The notes beneath the pieces are model-generated. The model searched no databases, had not been told where the DNA came from, and worked only from the letters and a program-made list of their open reading frames with translations. 64,000 nucleotides of DNA, from NCBI RefSeq assembly GCF_003031585.1, contig NZ_PWAA01000001.1, positions 1-64,000 on the forward strand, in the 5' to 3' direction. Both the position numbers and the translations under genes were made by a program. The stretch's first letter is position 1; each line of letters starts with the position of its first letter. Positions 8,242-17,371 of this stretch are shown here, piece by piece. The DNA is from Thalassobius sp. I31.1 (lineage in GTDB: Bacteria; Pseudomonadota; Alphaproteobacteria; Rhodobacterales; Rhodobacteraceae).

Positions 8242-9159
8242 TTATTCCGCTGCCATGTTCGGCAGGTGTACGCGCATGCGTTTGATCTTGCGCGGGTCTG
8301 CATCAATCACTTCGAAATCTGGCCCCGCCGGATGACGGATCATTTCGCCACGTCCGGGCACATGGCCAAGCAGCACAAAGACCAGCCCACCCAACGTGTC
8401 GATTTCATCATCATCCAGGCCTTCGCGCAGGTTCAGACCGATCTCTGCCTCAAATTCTTCCATCGGTGTGCGGGCTTCGGCCACATAGCAACCAGGGCGT
8501 TCCTCAAACCAGAGCGCACCTTCAACCGCGTCATGTTCATCTTCGATCTCACCAATGACCTGTTCAATCAGATCCTCGATGGTCACCAGACCGTCCACGC
8601 CGCCATATTCATCAATCATCAGCGCCATGTGTTTGCGCTCTGTCTGCATTTTCTGCAGCAGAATGCCGATGGGCATGGACGGTGGCGCAAAGATCAGCGG
8701 GCGCATCAGATTGCGCACGGAAAAATCACCATTGCTGCTTTGTCCGTTGAACCCGTATTTCAGCGAGAAATCTTTCAGATGGATCATACCAATCGGCGTA
8801 TCCAGCGTGCCTTCGAACACAGGCAAACGCGACAGACCACTTTCCCGGAACACTTCGACCAGTTCATCACGGCCAATATCATCCGGCACCGCCACCACTT
8901 CCACACGGGGAATAGCGACTTCTTCCAGACGCATCCGGTGCAGGTTCAGCATGCCATGCAGCGCAGTTTGTCCCGGGGCCGGAGTATCTTTCTCGGCCTC
9001 GCTGTCCTGTGCATTTTCAGTCTGGGAAAATCCCGCGAAAAGCCTGCGGAAAAAACCGCTGTCCTTCGCGTTACCGTTCTTCGGGTCTGACGACCCCGGT
9101 TCTATCTCTTCCTGCGCGCTTTGCGCCGCAGTAGAAGATCCGTCAATATTGTCGCCCAT
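8242..9159 (-). CDS. corC: CorC/HlyC-type CBS-domain protein
   Basis: A 305-residue soluble protein with an acidic, low-complexity N-terminus (about residues 1-75), two CBS domains (from MLNLHRMRLEEVAIPRVEV; IDEYGGVDGLVTIEDLIE is the typical CBS2 end) and a C-terminal CorC/transporter-associated domain (DTLGGLVFVLLGHVPGRGE). Family members are linked to magnesium and cobalt efflux; older 'hemolysin' names are misleading. GTG at 9177 is in frame, but GGAAAGGA precedes the ATG at 9159. The gene sits between ybeY and lnt, a widely conserved order. Confidence 0.88.
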   Translation of the reverse strand: MGDNIDGSSTAAQSAQEEIEPGSSDPKNGNAKDSGFFRRLFAGFSQTENAQDSEAEKDTPAPGQTALHGMLNLHRMRLEEVAIPRVEVVAVPDDIGRDELVEVFRESGLSRLPVFEGTLDTPIGMIHLKDFSLKYGFNGQSSNGDFSVRNLMRPLIFAPPSMPIGILLQKMQTERKHMALMIDEYGGVDGLVTIEDLIEQVIGEIEDEHDAVEGALWFEERPGCYVAEARTPMEEFEAEIGLNLREGLDDDEIDTLGGLVFVLLGHVPGRGEMIRHPAGPDFEVIDADPRKIKRMRVHLPNMAAE

Positions 9160-9205
9160 TGGTCCTTTCCGGGTCACTTAAACGGCGCAAAACACGCGCC
9201 TGTCC

Positions 9206-9688
9206 TTAATATGGGTCAGCAATGCCAAGATTGCCAAGTATTTCTGTCTCAAGCCCTTCCATAAGGGCCGCATCTTTATCGTGAATGTGGTCATAACCCA
9301 ACAGATGTAAAATTCCATGAACGGCAAGATGTGTCACGTGATCCGTAAATGTCTTGCCCGCCTCAGCGGCTTCGCGCGCACAGGTGTCATAGGAAATCGC
9401 GATATCACCCAGTTCAGGATCAGGGCCAACAGGTGGCAGGGGCTGCCCGCCCGCGTCATCAGCCGCGCGTTCCTCTGAGGGCCAGGACAGTACATTTGTC
9501 GCCTTATCCTTGTCACGGAAATCCGCGTTCAGCACCGCAATGCGCGCATCATCACAGCCCATGACGACCACTTCCCAGTCGCCTGTCAGATCAAGATGCG
9601 CAAACACCGCCTGCGCGACTGTTTCTGACAATGCCTCAAGCCCCGCTTCTTCCCAGCGGGGGTCTTCACAAATCACATCGGTGATCAT
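9206..9688 (-). CDS. ybeY: endoribonuclease YbeY (rRNA maturation factor)
   Basis: Zinc metallo-RNase acting in 16S rRNA 3'-end maturation and ribosome quality control. The 160-residue protein carries the three-histidine zinc motif HLAVHGILHLLGYDH at about 122-136 and the upstream NADFRDKDKATNVLSWP segment. Its start overlaps the phoH stop by four bases (ATGA), so translation is probably coupled. Confidence 0.95.
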   Translation of the reverse strand: MITDVICEDPRWEEAGLEALSETVAQAVFAHLDLTGDWEVVVMGCDDARIAVLNADFRDKDKATNVLSWPSEERAADDAGGQPLPPVGPDPELGDIAISYDTCAREAAEAGKTFTDHVTHLAVHGILHLLGYDHIHDKDAALMEGLETEILGNLGIADPY

Positions 9689-10737
9689 TTCTCAGCCTTT
9701 TTCGCTTCGCGCTTGATGAAAGCCTTTTGATCGGCTTCGTCATAGGCCTCAATGATTTTGGCAACCAGCGGATGGCGCACAACATCTTTCGCGGTGAAAT
9801 AGTTGAACGAAATGCTGTCGATATGTTTCAGCAGGCGTTCCGCATCATGCAGACCCGACGTCACACCACGCGGCAGATCGACCTGCGACCGGTCCCCGGT
9901 GATCACCATGCGCGATCCTTCGCCAAGGCGGGTCAGGAACATTTTCATCTGCATGGTGGTGGCGTTCTGGGCTTCGTCCAGCACAACAAACGCATTCGCC
10001 AGCGTCCGGCCACGCATGAAGGCCAGCGGCGCGATTTCAATGCGTTTTTCTTCGATCAGCTTTGTGACCTGTTTCCCCGGAAGGAAATCGCCCAGCGCAT
10101 CATACAGCGGCTGCATGAAAGGATCGACTTTGTCTTTCATGTCACCGGGCAGATAGCCCAGCTTTTCACCGGCTTCCACCGCCGGGCGTGACAGGATGAT
10201 CTTATCCACCAGCCCATCAACAAACATCGACACGCCAGCCGCCACAGCCAGATAGGTTTTACCGGTGCCCGCAGGACCAATGCCAAAGGCCAGTTCATTT
10301 TCAAACAGCGCCCGCACGTAAGCTTTCTGGGCCTCGGTGCGGGGTTCAACGGTTTTCTTGCGGGTGCGGATTTCCACCCGCCCGCCCGCGAACATTTCCA
10401 TCTGCTGGTCGGGCGCGTTTTCATGCCCGCCATTGTCACCACCCATACGGATTTCAGCGGCAATATCACCCGTTTCCACCGAACGGCCAGCTTCAAGGCG
10501 CCCATAAAGCGCGTTCAGCACATCCACAGCTTTGCCGCGCTCATAATCCTTACCGTGCAACACCAGCTGATTGCCACGGCGGATAATCTGCACGCCAAGG
10601 CTGCTTTCAATTTGCGTCAGGTTTTTGTCAAATTCACCGCAAAGCTCAATCAGCAGGCGGTTGTCAGGATATTCCAGCGGGGTTTCCGCAGGGTTTACTG
10701 CGGTTTCAGCTTCAATCTGCAGGTCTTCAGTACCCAA
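9685..10737 (-). CDS. phoH: PhoH-like ATPase
   Basis: Cytoplasmic PhoH-family P-loop ATPase, 350 residues, with Walker A GPAGTGKTYLA at about 155-165, LSRPAVEAGEKLGYLPGD, Walker B FVVLDEAQN and GDRSQVDLPRG. The N-terminal region (about 45-95) looks like the KH-like domain common in this family. The start is probably TTG at 10737, because GGAG lies five bases upstream and no nearby ATG fits. It is first in a run phoH-ybeY-corC-lnt linked to RNA and envelope functions. Confidence 0.92.
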   Translation of the reverse strand: MGTEDLQIEAETAVNPAETPLEYPDNRLLIELCGEFDKNLTQIESSLGVQIIRRGNQLVLHGKDYERGKAVDVLNALYGRLEAGRSVETGDIAAEIRMGGDNGGHENAPDQQMEMFAGGRVEIRTRKKTVEPRTEAQKAYVRALFENELAFGIGPAGTGKTYLAVAAGVSMFVDGLVDKIILSRPAVEAGEKLGYLPGDMKDKVDPFMQPLYDALGDFLPGKQVTKLIEEKRIEIAPLAFMRGRTLANAFVVLDEAQNATTMQMKMFLTRLGEGSRMVITGDRSQVDLPRGVTSGLHDAERLLKHIDSISFNYFTAKDVVRHPLVAKIIEAYDEADQKAFIKREAKKAEK

Positions 10738-10896
10738 GTTGGCTCCAGTCTGTGATCTGCCGGGCGAATCCGGCGCTTATTCCTATCGTTGCAATTTGAA
10801 AGCCCCCGCGCAAGGCAGGGACTGTCGATTATAAGGAAACTTCATAAAACTGCCGGATATCCTGAAAGCATCCTGGTCCGAAGGCCATGCCTTTTG

Positions 10897-11454
10897 TCAT
10901 TCCCCAAAAATTTCCCGGGCTAACCTTGCTACACCGCTTCGTTTACCACGTAGCTGAGTACCCATTAAGCCCGGTACATACATATTTTTGTATAGCGTCG
11001 CGCCCTGCGTATTCAGTAGTTCCGAATTCTGGGAAACTGCTCGGCCGATGAGCTGATCTTCTAACTTGTCAATAGCTGCTTTCGCGCCAGTCATATTCCC
11101 ACTAAACCCCCCGCCCGGCTTCATCAACGGAAAGAAAACCATATGCGCTTTTCCGGATTTCGCTGCCACTTTAGCATAAAGGCCAATCTTATGATCTTTC
11201 AGACATTCTGTCTTAAATCCACCTCTGCTGGCAGTTTTTCCGACATACCAGGGCTTCCAATTTCCACCATGCTTTATGACAAAACAGTATACTCCGTTGG
11301 CAGCACTCAATCCTTGATGGCGCTGTTCAACACTCTCCCAGAACTCTTTTTTCCATTCCCTGAAACGCACTTTGTCTTCCACGATTGCGGGGAGTTCCTT
11401 TATATTAAATTCAAAAGCGTCGATTGCAGTAAACTTATATTTTGCAGTCATCAT
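10897..11454 (-). CDS. GIY-YIG-like domain protein, accessory
   Basis: A 185-residue protein not recognised as a named family. The core fits a GIY-YIG nuclease fold: GVY at 54-56, WYVGKT at 69-74, Arg at about 77, Glu in KLEDQLIG, and the late Asn in ELLNTQG. These match, in order, the catalytic and structural positions of GIY-YIG domains. The first 50 residues are charged and may be a separate N-terminal element. AGGG lies five bases before ATG 11454; GTG 11460 is also possible. Base composition is visibly more AT-rich than phoH and miaB on either side, which suggests acquisition. A DNA-processing or defence role is possible but not shown. Confidence 0.6.
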   Translation of the reverse strand: MMTAKYKFTAIDAFEFNIKELPAIVEDKVRFREWKKEFWESVEQRHQGLSAANGVYCFVIKHGGNWKPWYVGKTASRGGFKTECLKDHKIGLYAKVAAKSGKAHMVFFPLMKPGGGFSGNMTGAKAAIDKLEDQLIGRAVSQNSELLNTQGATLYKNMYVPGLMGTQLRGKRSGVARLAREIFGE

Positions 11455-11544
11455 CAGCACCCTGGTTTAAATGACCGGAGGCTAGCCAGAGGCTTACAAA
11501 AACTCAACCCCAGGCGGCATTCCTATTGCCGACCCTGAATTTCT

Positions 11545-12864
11545 TCACAGGATTTCCCCGGTGAGGGAATTGCTTTCGGTCGCAATGATCTTCACGTCGC
11601 GAATGTCACCCACCTGAACACCTTCCGCAGCTGCGTGAACCGCGTGCAGGTAACCAGATTTACCGATCATCTGGCCTTCAATGCGGCCTGGCTTTTCAAA
11701 CATCACGCTGACGGTGCGGCCAATCATATCGGTCTGGGTCTGGCGTTGCTGTTCCCACAAAAGTTCCTGCAACCGGTGCAGGCGTTCTTTTGCAACCTGC
11801 GGATCGACCAGCGCACGTTCGGCAGCCGGCGTACCAGGACGTGAGGAATAGCAGAAGGAATAGGCCTGGCCGTAATGCACTTCGCGCACAAGCGCCATTG
11901 TGTCTTCAAAATCCTGATCCGTTTCCTCAGGGAAACCAACAATAAAGTCGCCAGACAACAGGATGTCAGGGCGTGCTTCGCGGAACCGTTCAATCACCCG
12001 CAGATAGCTTTCGGCGGTGTGGTTGCGGTTCATGCGCTTCAGGATCTTATCGCTGCCGGATTGCACAGGCAGATGCAGATAAGGCATCAGTTTTGCACAG
12101 GTGCCGTGCGCTTCGATCAGGGCGTCTTCCATGTCGTTCGGGTGGGACGTGGTGTAACGAATACGTTCCAGCCCATCGACTTTGTCGAGTTCTGCAATCA
12201 GACCCGCCAGCCCCATGGTGCCCTTCGGCCCCTGCCCGTGGTAGGCATTCACATTCTGACCCAGCAGTGTGATTTCACGCACGCCACGTTCGACCAGTTC
12301 ATTGGCTTCGCGAATAATGCGCTCCACCGGGCGGGACACCTCAGCACCGCGCGTATAGGGCACAACACAGAAGGCGCAGAATTTGTCGCAGCCTTCCTGC
12401 ACCGTCAGAAACGCAGCGGGCGCGCGTTTTGCTTTGGGGCGCAGTTTCAGGTGTTCAAACTTATCTTCTTCCGGAAAATCCGTGTCCAAAGCGCGTTTGC
12501 CCTGCTTCACGGTTTCCATCATTTTCGGCAGGCGGTGATAGGTCTGCGGACCAACCACCAGATCAACCATCGGCTGGCGACGGATGATTTCTCCGCCTTC
12601 CGCCTGGGCCACACAACCGGCCACACCGATTTTCAGATCAGGATTATCAGCCTTCAGACCCTTAAAGCGCCCCAGTTCAGAATAAATCTTTTCAGCGGCT
12701 TTTTCGCGGATGTGACAGGTGTTCAGCAGAATCATATCTGCGTCTTCAACCTTCTCTGTTGGCTCATATCCTTCGTGCCCAAGGCTTTCTGCCATGCGCT
12801 CGCTGTCATAGACATTCATCTGACAGCCCCAGGTTTTAATGAAGAGTTTTTTCTTTTCTGACAT
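11545..12864 (-). CDS. miaB: tRNA-2-methylthio-N6-dimethylallyladenosine synthase MiaB
   Basis: Radical-SAM methylthiotransferase that converts i6A37 to ms2i6A37 in tRNA. The 439-residue protein has the N-terminal UPF0004 cluster cysteines (TWGCQMN at about 12-18, [19 protein letters not shown]), the radical-SAM [15 protein letters not shown] at about 159-173 and a C-terminal TRAM domain. It sits upstream of the phoH group on the minus strand, separated from it by the GIY-YIG-like gene. Confidence 0.96.
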   Translation of the reverse strand: MSEKKKLFIKTWGCQMNVYDSERMAESLGHEGYEPTEKVEDADMILLNTCHIREKAAEKIYSELGRFKGLKADNPDLKIGVAGCVAQAEGGEIIRRQPMVDLVVGPQTYHRLPKMMETVKQGKRALDTDFPEEDKFEHLKLRPKAKRAPAAFLTVQEGCDKFCAFCVVPYTRGAEVSRPVERIIREANELVERGVREITLLGQNVNAYHGQGPKGTMGLAGLIAELDKVDGLERIRYTTSHPNDMEDALIEAHGTCAKLMPYLHLPVQSGSDKILKRMNRNHTAESYLRVIERFREARPDILLSGDFIVGFPEETDQDFEDTMALVREVHYGQAYSFCYSSRPGTPAAERALVDPQVAKERLHRLQELLWEQQRQTQTDMIGRTVSVMFEKPGRIEGQMIGKSGYLHAVHAAAEGVQVGDIRDVKIIATESNSLTGEIL

Positions 12865-12961
12865 CAGAAAGGCCCCGCGTTTGATCGCTGCTGTTTACAT
12901 GTGCAGAGAGAGGCTTGCAATATCCCCGGAATTATCCGATTTTCCGCCTGAGTGAGGGCAT

Positions 12962-13834
12962 ATGATTTACGATAGTTTACAGACATTTCTTGAAAACGGG
13001 CAAAAGGCAATTGCCAAAGGTCCGGTTGCAATCATCCTGGTCGAAGATCTGGTTGAGGTCGAAAGCACCATCCGGCACCACCAGAAGCTGGATTTCGCAT
13101 CCATCCTGGTTTTGCGCCCGGCCGGGCTGGAACTGCCCGAAGACCTGTCTGACACCCTGCATATCATCACCTGGGATCCTTTTGAGGATGACGCGACAGA
13201 AACCGCTGTGAACGCGATTTCCCAGGCGACGGCACCGGGCACCTGGATCTATTACTGCTATAACGCCGAATATCTTATGTACCCGTTCATGGAGACACGC
13301 AGCGTTGCAGAATTGCTGGCCTTCCACACGGAAGAACGCCGTCACGCAATGCTGACATATGTGGTTGATCTTTATGCAAAAGATCTGAACCAACATCCAT
13401 CTGGTGTTTCCCTGGAGGATGCCTGGTTTGACAGAACCGGTTACTATGCGCTGGCCCGTGAAGATGCGGCAAATGGCTATGCCCGTAAGGAGCGTCAGCT
13501 GGATTTCTACGGCGGGCTGCGCTGGCGTTTTGAAGAACATGTGCCTTACCTCAAACGCACAATTGACCGGATTTCCCTGTTCACCTCGGCACCTTACCTG
13601 GAAATGAAATCCGGGCATGTGTTTAATGATGAAGAATACAACACCTATTCCTGCGAATGGCATCACAACCTGACGGCCTCTATTGCGTCTTTCCGGGCCG
13701 CCAAAGCCCTGCGATCCAACCCCGGCAGCCGGGATGTGATCGGGAACTTCAGCTGGCACAATTCCGTGAAGTTTGACTGGAACAGTCAGCAATTGCTGGA
13801 TCTGGGCCTGATGGAACCCGGACAGTGGTTCTGA
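12962..13834 (+). CDS. conserved hypothetical protein, possibly glycosyltransferase-like
   Basis: A 290-residue protein without a clear signature. The N-terminal part (GPVAIILVEDLVEVESTI, FASILVLRPAG) alternates strand and helix like a nucleotide-sugar-binding half. The segments WIYYCYNAEYLMYP and GLRWRFEEHVPYL recall GT2/GT92-like glycosyltransferases, although the usual D-x-D-E motif is not intact. No signal peptide or membrane helix is seen. It is transcribed divergently from miaB. The glycosyltransferase idea is weak inference. Confidence 0.55.
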   Translation: MIYDSLQTFLENGQKAIAKGPVAIILVEDLVEVESTIRHHQKLDFASILVLRPAGLELPEDLSDTLHIITWDPFEDDATETAVNAISQATAPGTWIYYCYNAEYLMYPFMETRSVAELLAFHTEERRHAMLTYVVDLYAKDLNQHPSGVSLEDAWFDRTGYYALAREDAANGYARKERQLDFYGGLRWRFEEHVPYLKRTIDRISLFTSAPYLEMKSGHVFNDEEYNTYSCEWHHNLTASIASFRAAKALRSNPGSRDVIGNFSWHNSVKFDWNSQQLLDLGLMEPGQWF

Positions 13835-13977
13835 ACGTCGCGCATAGTGCCCTTCGTTCAGAACCTCATTTATGACAGCTTGCGAAAAAGCTTAACCCAT
13901 TGCCTGCGCCTGCAGAAATGGCTCTGGCGTGTCGACCTCCTGCAGTTTTGTGCCATTGATCCACCAGAACCGATTCC

Positions 13978-14238
13978 CGGTATACATTCATCCAGCGCCG
14001 CCTGATTTCGATCACGCCTGAAAACGAGCAGGCCCGCGTCACCGGTGCCATGCCAACGGTCGCCCGTTTCGGCTATGCCGTGGGTGCCGCGATCTGCGGA
14101 ATCATGGCGAATGCTGCCGGGTTCTCGCTGGGGGCTTCCCCTGAGATCCTACAAACCGTCGCCCATTACGTCTTCGCAGGCAGCCTGCCGTTTATTGCAC
14201 TGGGACTTTGGGCGATGCGGGGATTTGTGAAAGCGTAA
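13978..14238 (+). pseudogene. C-terminal remnant of an MFS transporter
   Basis: The frame encodes RRLISITPENEQARVTGAMP and then two hydrophobic segments (FGYAVGAAICGIMANAAGF and VFAGSLPFIALGLWAMRGF). This is the end of a major-facilitator protein. A stop codon closes the frame at about 13957 and no N-terminal part is found upstream, so this is a decayed fragment. The 472-bp stretch 13835-14306 contains nothing else coding. Confidence 0.6.
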
Positions 14239-14252
14239 GCATCAAGCGCCCC

Positions 14253-14269
14253 GGCCCCGATCCGGGGCC
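14253..14269. terminator. GC-rich hairpin
   Basis: GGCCCCG-ATC-CGGGGCC is a perfect 7-bp stem with a 3-base loop. No T run follows on either strand, so it may be an intergenic palindrome rather than an intrinsic terminator. It lies between the MFS remnant and the HD gene. Confidence 0.35.
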
Positions 14270-14306
14270 TCCACGCTATAGCTAATACAACTTTACCTTG
14301 AACTAA

Positions 14307-14825
14307 CTACGTTAAGCTACGCGACAGCCGCTCGTCCCCTTTTGCTGCAATCTCTTCGAAACCTGCATCAAGGTCCGAAAAGACATCCCAGCGATCTGCC
14401 GCAAGTCTTAACGCAACATTGTCGATGACGCGCAACTCAAGTTCAGGGACGCGCTTCCCTTTCCAGAGCTTATCTGAAAGCGCAATCAGGAGTTCTTGAA
14501 AGGATACATCCATTTCATCAAATTGAGCATGACTGCGGCAACATCGGGCGAGATCAGGGGAAATGCCGCTTTCAAGTAAAAGGGCTTCTTCGGCCGCCTC
14601 ATGTCGTGAACCACTTTGCTCTAACTCTTCCGGATGCCGGACTTTACCGACGTCGTGCAGGGCAATACCTGTCAGCACAAAGTTTCGGTCAACTTCGACG
14701 TCAAGGTCTGACAGCACTTTCAGAAGTTGTTCTCCGGCTTCGCCAACTAAGCGGGCATGTGAAATAAGCCGGTCAGATGCACCAATTGATATCAGAAACG
14801 ATATTGCTTCGTGTGCCGTTTTCAA
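14307..14825 (-). CDS. HD-domain phosphohydrolase-like protein
   Basis: A 172-residue protein with the HD metal-binding set: His in SHARLVGE at about 24, ALHDVGKVRHPEE at about 55-67, and SRHEAAEEALL plus CRSHAQFDEMD. Such proteins hydrolyse phosphoesters, often nucleotides; the substrate cannot be predicted. The most likely start is TTG at 14825; an in-frame stop lies just upstream and no ATG is near, so the start is uncertain. It is somewhat more AT-rich than its neighbours and lies downstream of irr on the same strand. Confidence 0.65.
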   Translation of the reverse strand: MKTAHEAISFLISIGASDRLISHARLVGEAGEQLLKVLSDLDVEVDRNFVLTGIALHDVGKVRHPEELEQSGSRHEAAEEALLLESGISPDLARCCRSHAQFDEMDVSFQELLIALSDKLWKGKRVPELELRVIDNVALRLAADRWDVFSDLDAGFEEIAAKGDERLSRSLT

Positions 14826-14854
14826 AATCCCATACTTTCACAGCAAAGAAACGA

Positions 14855-15295
14855 TCACTTCGCCCGCAGGCGGATCACCACATCGACCTTGGAGATTTCC
14901 ATCCCGGCGGGGGCATCCGGCACGCGGGCGAGTTCAAGTTCTTCCGCCGGGGCGTCTGTCAGCGTACCGCTGTCTTCCCAATAGAAATGCGGATGGTCTG
15001 TCAAGTTGGTGTCAAAATAGGATTTGGACCCGTCCACAGTGATTTCACGCAACACGCCTGCATCACAAAACGCCTTCAGTGTGTTGTAAACCGTCGCCAG
15101 AGACACCGGATCAGCGGACATGCGGGACGCGTCATAAAGGGTTTCCGCAGTCACGTGACGATCCTGGCCGTCCCCCACCAACAGAGTCGCCAGATTCACC
15201 CGCTGACGGGTCGGGCGCAGACCGGCCTGGGAAAGCCAGGCGGTGCTGAGATCAATAGCGCTTTGTCTTGCTTCAGGCGGGATTTGCGCAGTCAT
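14855..15295 (-). CDS. irr: Fur-family iron response regulator Irr
   Basis: A 146-residue Fur-superfamily transcription factor with the winged-helix segment GLRPTRQRVNLATLL, VTAETLYDASRM, SLATVYNTLKAFCDAG and a short metal/heme-interacting stretch DHPHFYWED. It lacks the C-terminal cysteine motifs of zinc-binding Fur. Divergence from fabA-fabB is the conserved context of irr in Rhodobacteraceae. Irr acts mainly under iron limitation and is controlled by heme; direct regulation of the fab genes is not shown by this sequence. Confidence 0.88.
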   Translation of the reverse strand: MTAQIPPEARQSAIDLSTAWLSQAGLRPTRQRVNLATLLVGDGQDRHVTAETLYDASRMSADPVSLATVYNTLKAFCDAGVLREITVDGSKSYFDTNLTDHPHFYWEDSGTLTDAPAEELELARVPDAPAGMEISKVDVVIRLRAK

Positions 15296-15469
15296 AACCG
15301 GTATCTTCTTTGCGAGTTATTCTCATATAGCGTGAAATCTGCGGGGAATTCAAACATATTCGCGACATATGTGCCGTAACGGCACTGCATGCGCACCACA
15401 GCGCTTGCCCTGTCAGGCCCCGCTCTGTTAAATGAGCCAACCAACAGTGAAGATAAAGGACCGCCATCA

Positions 15470-15979
15470 ATGTCCCAATACCCAAGCAGCTTTGATAAAG
15501 AAGACCTTCTGAAATGTTCCCGCGGCGAGCTTTTCGGCCCCGGCAACGCACAGCTGCCTGCGCCGCCCATGCTGATGATGGACCGTATCACTGAGATTTC
15601 CGGCGATGGCGGTGCCCATGGCAAAGGTCATGTTCTGGCAGAATTCGACATCACCCCGGACCTGTGGTTCTTTGACTGCCACTTCCCCGGCAACCCGATC
15701 ATGCCTGGTTGTCTTGGCCTTGATGGTCTGTGGCAGCTGACCGGCTTTAACCTGGGCTGGCGTGGCTGGCTGGGGCGCGGATACGCGCTGGGCGTTGGCG
15801 AAGTAAAGCTGACCGGCATGGTGCGCCCTGACCGTAAGAAGCTGACTTATAAGATTGATTTCACCAAAGCGATCCAGACCCGCCGCCTGACCATGGGCGT
15901 TGCAGATGGCATCGTAGAGGCCGACGGCGAAGTGATCTACCAGGTCAAAGACATGAAAGTTGCCCTGTCGGAAAGCTGA
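15470..15979 (+). CDS. fabA: 3-hydroxydecanoyl-ACP dehydratase/isomerase FabA
   Basis: Introduces the cis double bond in anaerobic-type unsaturated fatty acid synthesis. The 169-residue hot-dog-fold protein contains [19 protein letters not shown] (active-site His in CHFPGNP; the Asp of LGLDGLWQ) and [11 protein letters not shown]. The frame is open 27 codons upstream, but the ATG at 15470 has AAAGGA in front and gives the family length. It is followed by fabB on the same strand. Confidence 0.96.
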   Translation: MSQYPSSFDKEDLLKCSRGELFGPGNAQLPAPPMLMMDRITEISGDGGAHGKGHVLAEFDITPDLWFFDCHFPGNPIMPGCLGLDGLWQLTGFNLGWRGWLGRGYALGVGEVKLTGMVRPDRKKLTYKIDFTKAIQTRRLTMGVADGIVEADGEVIYQVKDMKVALSES

Positions 15980-16069
15980 TTTCGGCTGAAATCTCTCAAA
16001 AACTGTCCTATATCTGATGCAGCCCTGTGTTAAAACGGAGCTGACAGACCCTGAAGAAGGAGAGCGCAG

Positions 16070-17296
16070 ATGCGCCGAGTAGTCATCACCGGGATGGGCG
16101 TTGTGTCCTCCATCGGGAACAATATTTCCGAAATCACCGAAGCCCTGCGCACCGGAAAATCCGGTATTGTTAAAGCTGAAGAATACGCTGAAAACGGTTT
16201 CCGCAGCCAGATCCATGGCATGCCACAAATCGACATCACCGAACATATCGACAAGCGCCAGCTGCGCTTTATGGGCCCGGGTGCGGCCTATAACTATATC
16301 GCGATGGAAGAAGCGATTAAAGATTCGGGCCTTGAGGAAAGCGACATTTCCAATGAGCGCACCGGTCTGGTGATGGGGTCCGGTGGTCCGTCCACCTCAA
16401 ACTTCTTCCAGGCCCACAACATCGTAAAAGAAAAAGGCGCGCCAAAGCGGATGGGCCCTTTCATGGTGACCCGCTGTATGTCGTCCACGAACTCTGCCTG
16501 CCTTGCGACGCCATTTAAAATCAAGGGCGTGAACTATTCCATCACCTCCGCCTGCACCACTTCCCTGCACTGCATGGGTAATGGTGTTGAGCAAATCCAA
16601 TTCGGCAAGCAAGACATCGTGTTTGCTGGTGGCGGTGAAGAACTCGACTGGACCCTGTCTTGCCTGTTTGACGCCATGGGCGCCATGTCTTCCAAATATA
16701 ACGACACACCGGAAAAAGCCTCCCGTGCCTTTGACGCAAACCGCGATGGTTTCGTGATTGCGGGCGGCGGCGGCGTTGTAGTTCTTGAAGAACTGAACCA
16801 CGCCTTGGCCCGTGGCGCAAAAATCTATGCAGAAGTCACCGGTTACGGCGCGACCTCTGACGGTCACGATATGGTTGCCCCATCCGGTGAAGGCGGAGAA
16901 CGCTCCATGCGTCTGGCCATGTCCACCATTGGCGATCGCAAAGTCGGCTATATCAACGCCCACGGCACATCTACCCCGGCCGGTGACGTGACCGAAGTTG
17001 AAGCCGTGCGTCGTGTATTTGGCGAAGGCAATGTGCCACCAATCACCTCCACAAAATCCGTGACCGGTCACTGCCTTGGCGGCGCTGGCGTGCAGGAAGC
17101 AATCTATTCCCTCATCATGATGGAAAACAAATTCATCGCACCTTCCGCAAACATCGAAGAACTTGACCCTGCGATCCGCCCCGACGAGATCGCAACTGAA
17201 TTCGTTGAGAACGCGGATATCGACACAGTTCTGTCAAATAGCTTCGGCTTTGGCGGCACCAACGGCACTGTTGCTATGAGTAAATATCACGGCTGA
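16070..17296 (+). CDS. fabB: 3-oxoacyl-ACP synthase I FabB
   Basis: Elongating condensing enzyme needed for unsaturated fatty acids. The 408-residue thiolase-fold protein has the active-site Cys in [14 protein letters not shown], and the two His in [12 protein letters not shown] and [12 protein letters not shown], then [11 protein letters not shown] near the C-terminus. AAGGAG precedes the ATG. It probably forms an operon with fabA; in several relatives a fabI gene follows, but here a strong terminator ends the unit. Confidence 0.96.
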   Translation: MRRVVITGMGVVSSIGNNISEITEALRTGKSGIVKAEEYAENGFRSQIHGMPQIDITEHIDKRQLRFMGPGAAYNYIAMEEAIKDSGLEESDISNERTGLVMGSGGPSTSNFFQAHNIVKEKGAPKRMGPFMVTRCMSSTNSACLATPFKIKGVNYSITSACTTSLHCMGNGVEQIQFGKQDIVFAGGGEELDWTLSCLFDAMGAMSSKYNDTPEKASRAFDANRDGFVIAGGGGVVVLEELNHALARGAKIYAEVTGYGATSDGHDMVAPSGEGGERSMRLAMSTIGDRKVGYINAHGTSTPAGDVTEVEAVRRVFGEGNVPPITSTKSVTGHCLGGAGVQEAIYSLIMMENKFIAPSANIEELDPAIRPDEIATEFVENADIDTVLSNSFGFGGTNGTVAMSKYHG

Positions 17297-17325
17297 TCAA
17301 ACAACCTGATCTAACATTGACGCGC

Positions 17326-17371
17326 CCGGAAACCTTCGAAGTTTCCGGACCGTTTTCTTTGTAAGAAAACG
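17326..17371. terminator. double-hairpin terminator between convergent genes (copy 2)
   Basis: CCGGAAAC (17326-17333) pairs with GTTTCCGG (17341-17348). It is followed by ACCGTTTTCTTT, which itself pairs with AAGAAAACG (17363-17371). For fabB this is a stem plus U-rich tract. The same two-stem design occurs at 5336 and 43287. Confidence 0.7.

Noticed and set aside
8242-9159. Hemolysin
   Set aside because: CBS plus CorC domains and the ybeY-corC-lnt context indicate a metal-homeostasis family protein, not a toxin.
13866-14051. 61-codon minus-strand frame over the MFS remnant
   Set aside because: The plus strand encodes recognisable transporter sequence here; the antisense frame has no support.
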